The notes: generated by a model not told the origin, from the letters alone. Counted from the first letter of the stretch, positions 42,601 through 50,378 are shown. The stretch: DNA of 64,000 nt from Syngnathus acus (GCF_901709675.1 NC_051098.1:4912000-4975999); one strand, 5' to 3'. Numbers and translations: made by a program.

Positions 42601-45600
42601 CTCTGCTCTCTGATCAAACCATTTCTATCACCTTGGATCCTGCTTAGCTGGAGTGTGTTGGTAAATTCTCTTACTCTTACATTCTGTTTGTACTTCAGGG
42701 GCTTTGAGTGTGTTCTGATCTCTTTCAGGAGGGAAACCTTTTCAGTGGGAGTTTGTCCATGGCCTGTTGGAGAGTGCCATCTATGGCGGACGCATTGACA
42801 ACCCATCTGACCTCCGCATCTTGCGCTCTTACCTGGAGCAGTTTTTCTCTGCACGACTCTTCTCCTCCCTCTCAGCCGGACAGGGAAAGAGCAAAGGAGC
42901 ACGTTTTCTCCCTTCTCAGATTAGCCTCCCAAATTCTTGCTCCATCTTGGTAGGTTGAGGGGATTACACAACAAATATTTTGCAAGCAAACATTTTAATT
43001 TACGGTTGCTAAGATGGTGGTCCGCTTATGTAACATCCCCTTTAAGCCATCCAAAATTAAATCTTGTTAAAAATAAATATTAAATGGAGCAATTCCATCT
43101 TTGCCTCTTGAAGCAAATGCTAGTCAGACTGTATCCTAAATGAAATCTGCTGCATTGGCTAAGTAAAAAGTATCTGTAAGGAAAAAAAAAACTACAGACT
43201 TCTGCTAGAGGCCACCCAAGCTTATCACTGACTCACACTTCTTGGCGTCTTTGAAAGCGCATTTTGCTATAGCCACTTCAAAGTTGGGTAGACATATGGT
43301 AAGAAAAGAAAGTCAATATGGAAATCTGTGTTGTGAATTGACAATTTGCAAAGAAACTAACAACTATTTAAGTGAGAGCTTAGTTTGTGCTATGTATGTT
43401 TTTACATATTGTTCGCGGACCTTTTGTCACGTTAGGTCAACAACACAAGCACACACACAATCAAGCATATAAACACTTAAGCTGTCTGTTCTAGCACATA
43501 ACAAAACATTTATCACATCTTGCTTGCTTAAAAATGTGAAACCCTCGCATTATGTGACCTTAGCAGCTTGTACATTCTGAGTTGATAAGGAGCTATAAAA
43601 CCAATACTTGTAATCAAGAATAATTCTAAGTTGCAGATTTTCTCACATACTGTTCTTGCTTCATGTCATGTTCCAAAAATGTGAAAATTGTCTTTTATTG
43701 TATTTATATGTGCTATGTTGTAAATCTTGTAAACACAAATTTGTTTGTGTGCTCTCAGGACTACCGTGGCATCGTGGAGAATCTCCCAGAGGATGACAAG
43801 CCTGCATTCTTTGGTCTTCCCGCTAACATAGAAAGAACCTCCCAGAGAATTATCAGCTCCCAGGTGCACAACAAAAACCCACCCATTCTTACCTGGTTGC
43901 TAAATCAACCACACACGTAAACAATACATAAGTGCTTGTCGACAAATGTTGAGGACATAATACTGTATTGGTTGATAGACACTCAGCTGGTTAGCTGGGC
44001 CGCTACTTTGGGTACAGGGTACACTTGCACAATCGGATATTAGGGTTTAAGACACAAGCTTTAGCCACAATAACATCAGAGGCCCCTCTTGGAATGATGC
44101 AGTGCAGTAATGCAGCAAAACAACAACAAAGCATTCAGCAGTGTCCAAACAATCCTATCAAGCAGCCATCTGCTGTATTTATCATAGTGTGAGATGAAAG
44201 CCCCTTTGCACAGGCGCACAACTTTTACGGGAGTAATTCAATCATTCATAATGTGTGTTTTGTCTGCATCAATCTCAGGTTGTCACTGTGTTGTTTTATA
44301 TCTGTAACCATGATTGATAGCAAAAACTCTCTGCAGTTACTGTAATGCAACTGCGACAAATAGAATGTTCACCAGTGATGTGGATCAAATTCCTAGAGCT
44401 TGAAAAAGCACTGTGCCCATCTTTGCTCTCCGAAACATATCCGAAAAATATCACAGAAACAAAACATCCTCGATGTTTGCATTATGCGGCCAGCCCTGTT
44501 TTTAACACAGGATGGTTGTGAGACAACGCAGGAAGGCGGCATGGGCAAACGTGACAGGCCAGGCAAAAAAAAAATTGCTACGGCAGTCACAGTGCAAATG
44601 AGAAACCTAGTGGGCCGTAGTGAGACGCGGTGAACATAACAAAATCTAGCAGCTCATCATAACACAACTTTGAGGCAGTCTGCAGCATAACTGTTTACTT
44701 ATAAAGCAGGTGAGTGAGTGAGTGAGTGAGTGAGTGAGTGAGTGAGTGAGTGAGTGAGTGAGTGAGTGAGTGAGTGAGTGAGTGAGTGAGTGAGTGAGTG
44801 AGTGAGTGAGTGAGTGAGTGAGTGAGTGAGTGACTGAGTGACTGAGTGAGTGACTGAGTGAGTGACTGAGTGAGTCATGGGTAGTTTGCCAATAACGGAA
44901 CTAATCTTTTGAAAGTAATTTCAGTGATTGGGTTTGAGGTGCATTTACTCTTCATGGCAGAAAGGAGGTTCAACAATTTGGGGACAAATGAAGGATGCGG
45001 TGCAAATCTGTATGCGTGCATACACATTCAGTGTGAAACACAGACACATTTAATCACCCAAGCAAAGAAGATAAAGCAGGTGGTTTAAGGAGTTTGCCTG
45101 TACCTAATGGAAGCCATTCATCACCAACACTTGTCTTCCTCACATACACCTTTGCATTAACGCACATCTTGATTCTATGTGAAAGCGCAATACTGTCCTT
45201 TAGGCCTAAAGCTAAGCGTGTTTGATGGGCTGTGGAAGTTACGCTTGGAGTTCAGACTTTTTTTTTTCTCTAAACCCGAACCCGTGCGCCCTGTCTTCGT
45301 CTTCCCCAGTAATTTGTTTTCACAAAACCACCGGATGAAACATTTTCGCTGCTGGCATTTTCTTGATCCCAAAAACAAAACAAAGGAAATTATGTAGTTT
45401 GGGGATTGTAGTTTGTTATATTTTTATGGTTTAATTATTAATATAGTTGAGGATATGCCACTTAACACACACTAAACTCTCCTTGTATGAGGAACTTTGC
45501 AAACAACAGCTAATATATAACCTTTACCATATTGTTTATCATTTTTTCACAGGTGATTTCCCAACTTCGTGTCATAAGCCGCTCAGTAGCAACCGGGTCA

Positions 45601-48572
45601 AAGTTTGACAGAGAGCTCTGGTCTAATGGACTTTCACCTATCCTCAACTTGTGGAAGAAACTCAACAAGGTACTTTTCAGTATTTGCTCTTTTCTTGTGA
45701 TAAGTGTACACTGCTGTAGAATATAATCAGTCTTGGATATCCTTCACTGGTAAAAAGATGGTTGTGGGTTTGAGTCTCAGCCCGGTCCTGTTTTGCATGT
45801 TCTCCCTATATTTGTATGGGCTTTCCTCTGAGCCACACTCTAAAAACATGCACGTAAGGATTGTAAAATTCGACATTTTATTTTGACCGTACCGTATTTT
45901 CCACACTATAAGGCGCACCTAAAAACCTCCAATTTTCTCAAAAGCCGACAGCGCGCCTTATATATGGACCAATATTGAGCCACTACAGGAGGCGTATCCA
46001 AATATATGGATTTATATATGGACAAAGTTTTAAAATGGGCCATTCAGTGAAGGTGCGCTTTATAATCCGGTGCGCCTTATATATGGACACACTTTTAAAA
46101 TGGGCCATTCATTGAAGGTGCGCCTTATAATCCGGTGCGCCTTATCGTGCGGAAAATGCGGTATTTGGTGTGGGAAACATTGGTGTGCGTCAATTCTCCT
46201 GTCTCTCAAATTTATGGAAATTAGGCAGCAGAACATAACAATAGCTGACCTTCAATGCAAATGACACAGGATCAATTCCCACTCAATGCTCCATTCACAA
46301 TTGTCCTTTGATTGACAGGTGATTAGTACAAGGTCTGACCCGCCTTTAACCTTAAATCTGCTGGGATGGGCTCCAGCTTCTCTGTGTCATGAAGCGATAT
46401 GGATAATGAGTGTTTGAGGCAAGTCCTCAAGTTTCTGTTGAATTCTTCCCAGGCTTTGCATGTTTTCTTGATGGCGCATCTTGTTTTAAACAAATAACAA
46501 ATACTCTTACTTCCCTATTGTCTTGCCCCCATCTACATTCCAGGGTTCTGCACTGATCCAGCAAAAGGTCACACCACCCACAGATCAACATGGTTCCCCA
46601 GTACTGTCATTCATTGTTCTGGAGCAGTTTAATGCCATCCGCTTGGTTCAGGTGTGTAAGGCAACCACCATTAAGAGAGATAGCATGTCTTGAAATTCAT
46701 TTATAAGACAAGCACTTGCGTGATACGTGTCCTAATTTCTAATTGTTATCGCAGAGCATCCACCAATCACTCGCTGCCTTAAGCAAGGTGATTAGAGGGA
46801 CTGAGCTTCTAACACCTAAGGTGCAAAAACTGGCAACTGCTTTGCTCAATCAAGAGGTAAGCGGAAACCATTTATGGATGAAGTCACAATTATCAAAAAC
46901 AGTTGGCTGTACGGATGTTTAAAATCACAGCCAAAATCCCATTATTGATAACTCGTGTTTGGTTATTTAGTATGTGAGTATATTTGCAGGGAAAACAAAC
47001 TTAATATTGCTTACCATGTCACTTCACAAGACTTAAATTAATTTTTGTTTAGTCCGAATGAGGGAAAGCATAAAGGAGGACAACTCTGCCTGAGATAAAA
47101 TGCAAACAGCTTTTCTAAAGCCCAGTAAAGGTCAGCTTCTTTGTTCGTACTTTGGAATGCATAGCCACCCCTTCAACCCTCCATTATCCATTTTGGTTCT
47201 CTTCCCTTCACACGATACATGCTGAAAAATGCACACACCGCATTGTAATGACTTTTCAAAACTCTTTTTATGTAAAACACAGCCAGCCAAGGGACTAATC
47301 CTAGCAACTTTTTAGGCAGGCATGGGCAGCTTTCCCCCCGGGGGCTGACTTTAATGCAGCTCGATAAATTTGATTTCATGCTCCGCCATGTAGTTTTCTG
47401 CATTGACAGCAAAAGTGGGGGAAAGATGTGCGTTCATTTGACCACGCATCAGCTGCAGCATGTACAGTACCTTTCTGACTGACTCATATTTGAGAAGGGC
47501 ATCGTAATACCAAGACTGTTGAAAAAAAAAGTTCTAATAAATTGCTTGATTATTTTTGTTCTTTCTTAGTGTCCTTTGACATGGCAAAATATGTGGGAGG
47601 GACCTGAAGAGCCAATGCACTACCTGGGTGCTATCATAATGCGTGCACTTGCCTTACAGGTAATATTCCTCATCAGCATAGTTGATCGTTATGTGCCAGC
47701 ATAAAGGCCTTTGACAAAGTGATAGGAAATTGTTGTTAATGGTTGACAAATATAAATAGTGTTCTCATATACATTTAAATTGCTTGAAATTCACCAAAGC
47801 ATCTGCACTATGTTGGTGCCAGGAAGTAAAGGCTTTGACTCTGTCTACTTTGGACTGTGTCAGGATCCACGCCTACCTCAATATGTTCTGGCAGCCGAGA
47901 GACACACTCGCACACCCTTGCGTGTGTGTTCAGAAATACTTATGTCCATGAGAATCCGACTCATTTCATTATCTGTGTGAGACAGAACCGTCTGTCGGTC
48001 TGCTATTACGTCTGCCTGCACGCCCAATTGTGTGCATCACTGTTTCTTTGTATCTACTGACCTCCTTGCACTCCATCTTTCTTTGTGTCCCTATCTTGAG
48101 GTAACTCGCTCTAAATATCTCTTTGTGCCCCTCGTAATGGTAGCCTGCTCAACTAATATAATAAAGGCTGGCTGTAGCTTGAATGGCACAGACTGGCTTG
48201 CTGTGTATTTGTCAGAGTGCATACATCTGCTCATCTCCATTCATCTTTAAGGCCAGTCCTTCCCTGCTTATTTGCGTCTTTGTTCCATTTTTACAGAGTT
48301 GGGTGGAACATGCTGGCAAACAAACTCTTCTATCGGACACCTTGGATCTGTCCGAGCTCTTCCACCCTGATACCTTTCTCAATGCTCTGAGGCAGGAGAC
48401 TGCCAGGTAGGATTTGTTTGACCTTGTTCTACAATGAGACTGATAAATAACCTCTTTTTGTGGCTTTTAGATCTTTAGGTTGTTCAATGGATAGTTTGGT
48501 GTTTGCATCGTCATGGAGGGATCCCATTGTTGGAGCCAAACTTCAAGTTAAGGTAGAATGGTACACGCACGC

Positions 48573-48608
<36 letters not shown>

Positions 48609-50378
48609 GATATACAGTTGCAGTGTGCCATTAATGGCCATCAGATACCCCACTATTGAAGCTACTATTATAGATGGATTCAAATGTGCATTAGGTCAAT
48701 GCTGTTAACTGACATCAATGATTTGCTCCTGCCTGTAGTCTGATGTGTGTCACTTTAGTGATGTGGATTCATCTCAGTTGACAAGTTAATCAGTCGTTCC
48801 GATAATGCAGCCATGGTGGCTCAATGCAATGTAACTCCATTTTCAAGTGACCAAATGGCACTCTGTCACCTCAAATAACATTCGACATTGGTTTGGGTTT
48901 GAAAACATGTATTATCGAGGTGCTTTTGGCATCTTGTATGACTTGACTAGTTTTGAGTGTATAACAGGAGATGGGTGGAATGTGGGCTCCTAACAAGAAG
49001 CTGCGGCTGCATGCAGGGAAGGAAAACATTCCAAAATCTGACAGCTGAAGATAGTGACTGAATAATTATTGTGAAGCAAAGTGCTCTTTTACTGACACAC
49101 ACACACATAATGTAGCTTTGTGTGGATATTTCTCTCCTTGCCCTTTTTTCTCTTGCCCAGATTATGGTGATTTAGTAGTTGTCTTTGTATGTCTGGCTTG
49201 CCGCCAGAGTTCCTTTTGTTGTCTGAGCTGCAGTGGAAAATCTCTTGAGTCACTGGAGTGAATGCACTCGCTAACATGAACTGCGAGTTCACGTGTTTGT
49301 GTCTTTGTGAGTTTTCTCTCCAAATTGGGGCTCAGATCGGCTTGTCCCTGCATCTTCTTCGCATCTCTCTTCAGGGACTGTTTCTGTCCTTGTTATCATT
49401 CTATTTGGCATTGATATGCGTTTTAAAACGCCTGTTTGTAATTATCACCTTCCGTCCTTCTCCTTTCTTTGTCTTCTTCTACATCCTTTGTTGTGAGGGA
49501 GAAATTGTGGTGAGAGGTGTTATTCTGATTTTGTTTGCGGCATTACAAAACATGAAACATGATACAAGGTTTCCATGGTTCCTTCAAAGTCATTGATTCT
49601 GTGAAGCTAAAAACCTTGTTTGGCGTTAAAAATGTCTTGAATGATCATTGATCCATTTTTTTTAGGTGGGAGGTCTCCAGCTGGAGGGTTGTAGTTTTGA
49701 TGGTGTCCATCTCTGTGAAAACCAACATGACTCTCCCAGTGTGTCAGCTGTGCCGCTCTGCTACATGGCCTGGGTTTCTCAGGTATGGGTTCCAAAATAC
49801 TTTACAAGGGAGGGGCCATATTGAGTAGAGTAGAGTCAAATGTGAAGTTGAACCATCATTGACTTATATTTGTATGTGTTTGGCTGACAAAATACAATTT
49901 TGTGGCGAAGGATGACATCTCGTCATTGTTCTATTCAAACTTGGAACTAAAATTTAACGCACATTTCCAATGACGTAATATCTCTGAAATATGAGCAAAA
50001 TAAAATGCAGTGCTTTAGTGGTGTCCTATAATATTACCACTTGGATCTTAAAAATGTTGGATTGGGATAGCGTTTTACCTCAATTCTGCTCCATTTTTCA
50101 GGAGTGTAACTATTTACTCATTGATTCGGCAAGTGACAAATATTTGTTTACACCTTGGAGGAGGCCTGTGCTCTCTCTGTCATTTTGGTTCAGTTGTGTT
50201 TTGTGCTCACTCGTAGAATTCTACTGCTGACCACGCTGCTTCTGAGGAGAGCATCTGGCTGCCTTTGTATAGCAGCTCTGAAAGGGTGAAAGTGGTCACG
50301 CACATCAGTGTGCCCTGCAGAAGTAACCCCAGCCAGTGGATACAGACTGGCGCTGCCCTCTTCCTTAAGCTACAATGA
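32..50378 (+). CDS. DYNC2H1: Cytoplasmic dynein 2 heavy chain 1, 5'-truncated by window edge, 88 exons
   Basis: Motor subunit of cytoplasmic dynein-2, which hydrolyses ATP to carry intraflagellar-transport trains from ciliary tip to base. Eighty-eight exons with GT-AG borders and compatible phases give 3,964 residues and a stop at 50376-50378. The human protein has about 4,307 residues (from memory), so only the first ~340 are missing. Identity rests on long matches to remembered human DYNC2H1, including [60 protein letters not shown] and the end GAALFLK. Other dynein heavy chains do not share the tail or the short C-terminus. No exon is missing and no frameshift was found. Coordinates of all exons are in the domain entries below. 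The donor of exon 12 is disturbed by a transposon and two optional micro-exons follow exon 60. The first exon and promoter are outside the window. Confidence 0.97.
3414..3597. mobile_element. Palindromic TA-flanked MITE inside the exon 12 splice donor
   Basis: A 184-bp element bounded by TA on each side, with near-perfect terminal inverted repeats starting TACCGTAATTTTCGGACTAT and ending in its reverse complement. Its left TA overlaps the T of the donor GT at 3413-3414 of DYNC2H1 exon 12. The middle has a TA microsatellite and a second inverted motif, GCGACTTATA. It has no coding capacity. Related copies lie at 24826, 36277, 36407 and, more distantly, 45890. Confidence 0.85.
3690..3975. repeat. 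SINE fragments in opposite orientation
   Basis: Positions 3690-3736 are a plus-oriented tail (CCTCATGAGGAAAA, GGTTCAGAAAATGGATG, GGATGG) typical of a very common fish SINE/LINE 3' end. Positions 3761-3975 are the reverse complement of the same family's body, with ATTCACACCTATGGACAATT and a degenerate reversed B box near 3910. The rest of intron 12 up to 4154 is plain AT-rich sequence. Confidence 0.6.
4557..8799. other. Long introns 14, 19 and 20 without recognised content
   Basis: Intron 14 (4557-5342), intron 19 (6604-7400) and intron 20 (7560-8799) are AT-rich single-copy-looking sequence. I saw no RNA gene, transposon end or conserved frame in them. The exons between them are listed in the tail and linker entries. 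Confidence 0.6.
5343..11484 (+). CDS. DYNC2H1: DYNC2H1 exons 15-28: linker (mechanical lever)
   Basis: Exons: 5343-5492, 5668-5873, 5961-6116, 6208-6322, 6433-6603, 7401-7559, 8800-8868, 8972-9126, 9431-9563, 9637-9754, 9857-9969, 10083-10196, 10317-10467, 11279-11484. This is the DHC_N2 or linker region, which swings across the AAA ring during the power stroke. Diagnostic stretches are [10 protein letters not shown] (exon 16), [11 protein letters not shown] (exon 20), [19 protein letters not shown] (exon 22), [20 protein letters not shown] (exon 23) and [15 protein letters not shown] (exon 24). Exon 28 ends FSYTYEYQ, the usual lead into AAA1. Phases run without a break. Introns 19, 20, 27 and 28 are long (797-1,240 bp) and contain no recognised gene. 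Confidence 0.95.
10468..12718. other. Introns 27 and 28 without recognised content
   Basis: Intron 27 (10468-11278) begins with a 30-bp T run and is otherwise plain AT-rich sequence. Intron 28 (11485-12718) likewise shows nothing identifiable. Exon 28 lies between them. Confidence 0.55.
12719..14021 (+). CDS. DYNC2H1: DYNC2H1 exons 29-32: AAA1, main ATPase site
   Basis: Exons: 12719-12901, 13138-13320, 13541-13764, 13906-14021. AAA1 is the principal ATP-hydrolysing site of dynein. The Walker A motif GPAGTGKT is at 12815-12838, and the Walker B motif CFDEFNR has its Asp-Glu pair at 13207-13212. Both are intact, so this copy should be catalytically competent. Downstream blocks [21 protein letters not shown] and FRPVAMS match the AAA1 substrate-side region. 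This is the most conserved part of the gene, differing from human at only a few positions. Exon 32 ends in a variable, lysine-rich AAA1-AAA2 connection before a 1.6-kb intron that holds a hAT transposon. Confidence 0.97.
14391..15057 (-). mobile_element. hAT DNA transposon, internally deleted, with 8-bp TSD
   Basis: A 667-bp element starting CAGTGGTTCCCAAACTTT and ending TTTGGGAACCACTG. It is flanked by identical 8-bp copies of CTTTAATG at 14383-14390 and 15058-15065, as hAT elements require. A minus-strand frame at 14957-14679 encodes the end of a hAT transposase, with [20 protein letters not shown], followed by a stop. Only the C-terminal dimerisation part is left, so it is not autonomous. 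Poly-C and CCGCCCCC runs sit just inside both ends. It lies in DYNC2H1 intron 32. Confidence 0.92.
14679..14957 (-). pseudogene. hAT transposase C-terminal fragment
   Basis: Ninety-two codons without a stop, reading toward lower coordinates. The stretch [20 protein letters not shown] is characteristic of the hAT C-terminal dimerisation region in ZBED/SCAND3-like transposases. The BED zinc finger and the catalytic RNase-H-like part are absent, having been lost by internal deletion of the surrounding element. It is a fossil with no expected activity. Confidence 0.8.
15289..15334. repeat. Alternating purine-pyrimidine microsatellite
   Basis: A run of GTGCACACGCGCGCGCATGC followed by tetranucleotide CACG units and then CA dinucleotides. 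Strict purine-pyrimidine alternation with CG steps makes it a candidate Z-DNA former. It lies in intron 32. Confidence 0.75.
15645..17778 (+). CDS. DYNC2H1: DYNC2H1 exons 33-38: AAA2
   Basis: Exons: 15645-15844, 15959-16090, 16206-16338, 16417-16624, 16707-16836, 17623-17778. AAA2 binds nucleotide for a structural role in dyneins. The Walker A motif GPSGAGKST is at 16019-16045. Exon 35 has YTMNPKAMP and [16 protein letters not shown]. Exon 36 has [19 protein letters not shown] and [15 protein letters not shown], both typical of AAA2 in cytoplasmic dyneins. Exon 33 ([15 protein letters not shown]) is the AAA1-AAA2 linker. The acceptor of exon 33 follows a long stretch with an old transposon and a GC-alternating microsatellite, but the phase (1+2) fits exactly. 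Confidence 0.96.
17976..20165 (+). CDS. DYNC2H1: DYNC2H1 exons 39-43: AAA3
   Basis: Exons: 17976-18235, 18333-18579, 19027-19178, 19314-19458, 20063-20165. AAA3 is the regulatory nucleotide site. Its P-loop GPEGCGKG begins at 18213 and is interrupted by the exon 39/40 intron, after two bases of the final glycine codon. The next residue is Met, so the usual Thr/Ser after the P-loop Lys is Gly here; remembered human DYNC2H1 has the same GKGM. Supporting blocks are [33 protein letters not shown] and [17 protein letters not shown]. Exon 41 ends in phase 2, joining [12 protein letters not shown]. Confidence in borders is high except exon 43, which is short but matches [11 protein letters not shown]. 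Confidence 0.95.
19709..20045. repeat. Probable degenerate DNA-element remnant in intron 42
   Basis: Begins AGGGGTGTGCAC and continues with repeated ATTCGATACGATTCC-like words, a signature of a common fish non-autonomous element. I could not find a matching right end or target duplication, so limits and class are uncertain. It ends close to the acceptor of exon 43 at 20062. Confidence 0.4.
20300..20817 (+). CDS. DYNC2H1: DYNC2H1 exons 44-45: AAA3-AAA4 junction
   Basis: Exons: 20300-20464 and 20693-20817. They encode [25 protein letters not shown] and GFYVTWG, then a variable loop rich in Gly, Pro and Ser, and [22 protein letters not shown]. Human DYNC2H1 has a similar but slightly longer loop at the same place. 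Both exons are read in a single continuous frame (entering phase 1, leaving phase 0). They form the helical bundle closing AAA3 and the lead-in to AAA4. There is no catalytic motif here. Confidence 0.94.
21115..23238 (+). CDS. DYNC2H1: DYNC2H1 exons 46-51: AAA4
   Basis: Exons: 21115-21363, 21467-21575, 21643-21756, 22202-22344, 22471-22543, 23078-23238. AAA4 has the P-loop GRSGVGRHT at 21238-21264, with Arg where canonical Walker A has the catalytic Lys. Remembered human DYNC2H1 also has Arg, so this is a family trait and not damage. Other matches are [31 protein letters not shown] (Walker B-like ED), [13 protein letters not shown] and [15 protein letters not shown]. Exon 50 (73 nt) is a charged, Lys/Glu/Asp-rich insert that differs strongly from human. 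Intron 50 carries a decayed LINE reverse-transcriptase fragment. Confidence 0.95.
22648..22905 (+). pseudogene. Decayed non-LTR retrotransposon reverse-transcriptase fragment
   Basis: Translation gives [14 protein letters not shown], then [12 protein letters not shown], and after a frameshift [17 protein letters not shown]. These line up with the LINE RT motifs F-DL-KAFDTV, LL-KL--YGI and VPQGSVLGPLLF-IYINDL. Several stops and a frameshift interrupt it. The catalytic FADD box is not present. The clade is probably L2, CR1 or Rex1, but this remnant does not decide. It lies in DYNC2H1 intron 50. Confidence 0.7.
23374..27398 (+). CDS. DYNC2H1: DYNC2H1 exons 52-58: stalk and microtubule-binding tip
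   Basis: Exons: 23374-23511, 24189-24302, 24391-24551, 25517-25640, 25726-25847, 26280-26366, 27272-27398. They encode the antiparallel coiled coil and the microtubule-binding domain at its end. The outgoing helix is seen in exons 52-53 ([19 protein letters not shown], heptad-like, rich in K/E/Q). The tip lies in exons 54-56 ([59 protein letters not shown]). The return helix is in exons 56-58 ([39 protein letters not shown]). The intron after exon 54 holds a 604-bp TA-flanked transposon copy. All phases fit. Confidence 0.95.
24826..25429 (-). mobile_element. Long copy of the TACCGTAATTTTCGG element with coding fossil
   Basis: A 604-bp element with TA at both ends and eroded terminal repeats; the left end keeps TACCG-TATAAGTTGCACC and the right end TATAGTCCAGAAAATACGGTA. 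Minus-strand positions about 25293-25138 are open and end [15 protein letters not shown] stop, an acidic tail like that of pogo/Tigger-type transposases. It shares its core with the copy at 36277-37257. It occupies most of intron 54. Confidence 0.7.
25851..25895. repeat. CA microsatellite, imperfect
   Basis: About 45 bp of interrupted CA repeats with CG and GA variants, starting four bases after the exon 56 donor GTGAGC. The repeat therefore forms the first part of intron 56. Confidence 0.8.
26367..28042. other. Introns 57 and 58 without recognised content
   Basis: Intron 57 (26367-27271) and intron 58 (27399-28042) flank exon 58. They contain T-rich runs and short CA stretches only. Confidence 0.55.
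28043..31346 (+). CDS. DYNC2H1: DYNC2H1 exons 59-65: AAA5
   Basis: Exons: 28043-28184, 28714-28823, 29428-29526, 29892-30015, 30324-30487, 30581-30700, 31212-31346. AAA5 in dyneins does not hydrolyse ATP and forms the buttress contact with the stalk. Matches are [70 protein letters not shown] and [20 protein letters not shown], followed by the coiled [20 protein letters not shown] and [20 protein letters not shown]. The Q|S junction between exons 60 and 61 joins in phase 0 and is where two optional micro-exons could be inserted. Confidence 0.95.
29100..29120 (+). CDS. DYNC2H1: Candidate 21-nt alternative micro-exon of DYNC2H1
   Basis: Twenty-one bases reading INELKLR in phase 0. They are preceded by a pyrimidine-rich tract ending gatttatag and followed by the near-consensus donor gtaagg. 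Insertion keeps the DYNC2H1 frame between exons 60 and 61. I recall that mammalian DYNC2H1 has two isoforms differing by seven residues, but I cannot confirm that the extra residues lie at this site. Skipping gives the core AAA5 sequence that aligns directly with other dyneins, so inclusion would be regulated and not obligatory. A chance match is possible for so short an exon. Confidence 0.5.
29243..29257 (+). CDS. DYNC2H1: Possible 15-nt micro-exon of DYNC2H1
   Basis: Fifteen bases reading PTAIE in phase 0, preceded by atatctgcag and followed by gtacgt. It lies in the same intron as the 21-nt candidate and would also preserve the frame, alone or together with it. Support is weaker because cag...gt pairs a multiple of three apart are easily found by chance. 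Confidence 0.25.
32195..34602 (+). CDS. DYNC2H1: DYNC2H1 exons 66-72: AAA5-AAA6 connection
   Basis: Exons: 32195-32338, 32765-32854, 33556-33621, 33750-33800, 33895-33948, 34192-34323, 34530-34602. They carry [69 protein letters not shown] and [16 protein letters not shown]. Exons 68-70 are unusually small (66, 51 and 54 nt) and cover a region where fish and human diverge most (the exon 69-70 stretch). The last base of exon 72 begins the Gly codon completed after a 3.66-kb, transposon-filled intron, the longest in the window. Confidence 0.94.
35995..36219 (+). repeat. tRNA-derived SINE remnant
   Basis: Plus-oriented piece of the widespread fish SINE, with CCAAAAACAAGAGCATTAGG, GATTGACTGGC, GCCCGAAGTCAGGTGGGATA and GGCTCCAGCGCACCCGTGAC, ending in a short GGAT run. 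The 5' tRNA-like head is missing. It lies in intron 72, 58 bp before a TA-flanked transposon. Confidence 0.65.
36277..37257 (+). mobile_element. Long TA-flanked element carrying a nested short copy
   Basis: A 981-bp element from TACCATAATCTTCGGAC to GTCCGAAAATTACGGTA. Its core matches the 24826 element on the opposite strand (GTTACGTCAGGCCCGTTCTC and TTAGCATACCGTA). Two copies of the fossil GGATTTAATGAxTTGGAGTGA (GFNDLE/GFNELE stop) lie near 36782 and 36939, showing internal duplication. A complete short copy at 36407-36580 is inserted inside it. Confidence 0.75.
36407..36580. mobile_element. Short palindromic MITE nested in the long copy
   Basis: A 174-bp element with perfect 27-bp terminal inverted repeats beginning TACCGTAATTTTCGGACTAT, TA at both ends. 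It is almost identical to the copy at 3414-3597, including the GGGTGGGGGGGCGACTTATA block, so both moved recently. Confidence 0.85.
37759..37812. repeat. CA dinucleotide repeat
   Basis: Twenty-seven perfect CA units in intron 72. Confidence 0.95.
38265..42581 (+). CDS. DYNC2H1: DYNC2H1 exons 73-78: AAA6
   Basis: Exons: 38265-38425, 38819-38944, 40696-40806, 41666-41735, 41844-41929, 42506-42581. AAA6 closes the motor ring and lacks a functional P-loop in dyneins. Matches are [88 protein letters not shown] and [20 protein letters not shown]. Intron 74 (38945-40695) contains a 89-bp TG array. Donor of exon 76 is gtctca, a weak match after the GT, but the phase is exact. Confidence 0.95.
39529..39617. 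repeat. TG dinucleotide repeat
   Basis: About 89 bp of TG repeats, with GCGTGT variants at the left end, in intron 74. Confidence 0.95.
42729..50378 (+). CDS. DYNC2H1: DYNC2H1 exons 79-88: C-terminal region and stop
   Basis: Exons: 42729-42949, 43759-43863, 45553-45669, 46544-46651, 46755-46856, 47570-47659, 48297-48406, 48471-48552, 49666-49782, 50217-50378. The C-terminal domain packs under the ring and is thought to modulate motor processivity in cytoplasmic dyneins. Matches are [95 protein letters not shown] and [10 protein letters not shown]. The terminal exon reads [20 protein letters not shown], then LQ and a TGA at 50376-50378; human ends GAALFLKNQ. The length is the family's usual one. 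Confidence 0.95.
44710..44875. repeat. GTGA tetranucleotide array
   Basis: About 166 bp of near-perfect GTGA units with a few CTGA variants at the right end. The left edge reads CAG|GTGAGT, identical to a strong 5' splice site, and GTGAGT recurs every four bases. It lies in DYNC2H1 intron 80 (43864-45552). Confidence 0.95.
45745..46411 (+). repeat. SINE remnant split by a MITE
   Basis: Left part 45745-45889 has a degenerate B box (GGGTTTGAGTCTC, 45766-45778), GCATGTTCTCCC and AAAAACATGCACG. The right part after 46163 carries CAATGCTCCATTCAC, TTGATTGACAGGTGATTAG and GGGATGGGCTCCAGC. The two parts are in the order expected for one fish SINE copy, interrupted by the element at 45890-46163. Confidence 0.6.
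45890..46163. mobile_element. TA-flanked MITE, related second family
   Basis: A 274-bp element starting TACCGTATTTTCCACACTAT and ending with CGTGCGGAAAATGCGGTA, with the GGCGCACC subterminal motif repeated. A 65-bp unit containing TTTTAAAATGGGCCATTCA is tandemly duplicated (starts 46028 and 46093). It is related in its ends to the TACCGTAATTTTCGG family but differs internally. Confidence 0.7.
48566..48607. repeat. CA microsatellite
   Basis: About 42 bp of CA repeats with a CAAA interruption, 14 bp after exon 86. Confidence 0.85.

Noticed and set aside
45745-45889. A functional tRNA gene at the B-box-like GGGTTTGAGTCTC
   Set aside because: No A box, no cloverleaf and no terminator; it is the head of a degenerate SINE.
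38265-50378. A second, separate dynein gene in the right half because of the 3.66-kb intron 72
   Set aside because: The phase-1 Gly codon joins exon 72 to exon 73 exactly and the protein continues in register with human DYNC2H1.
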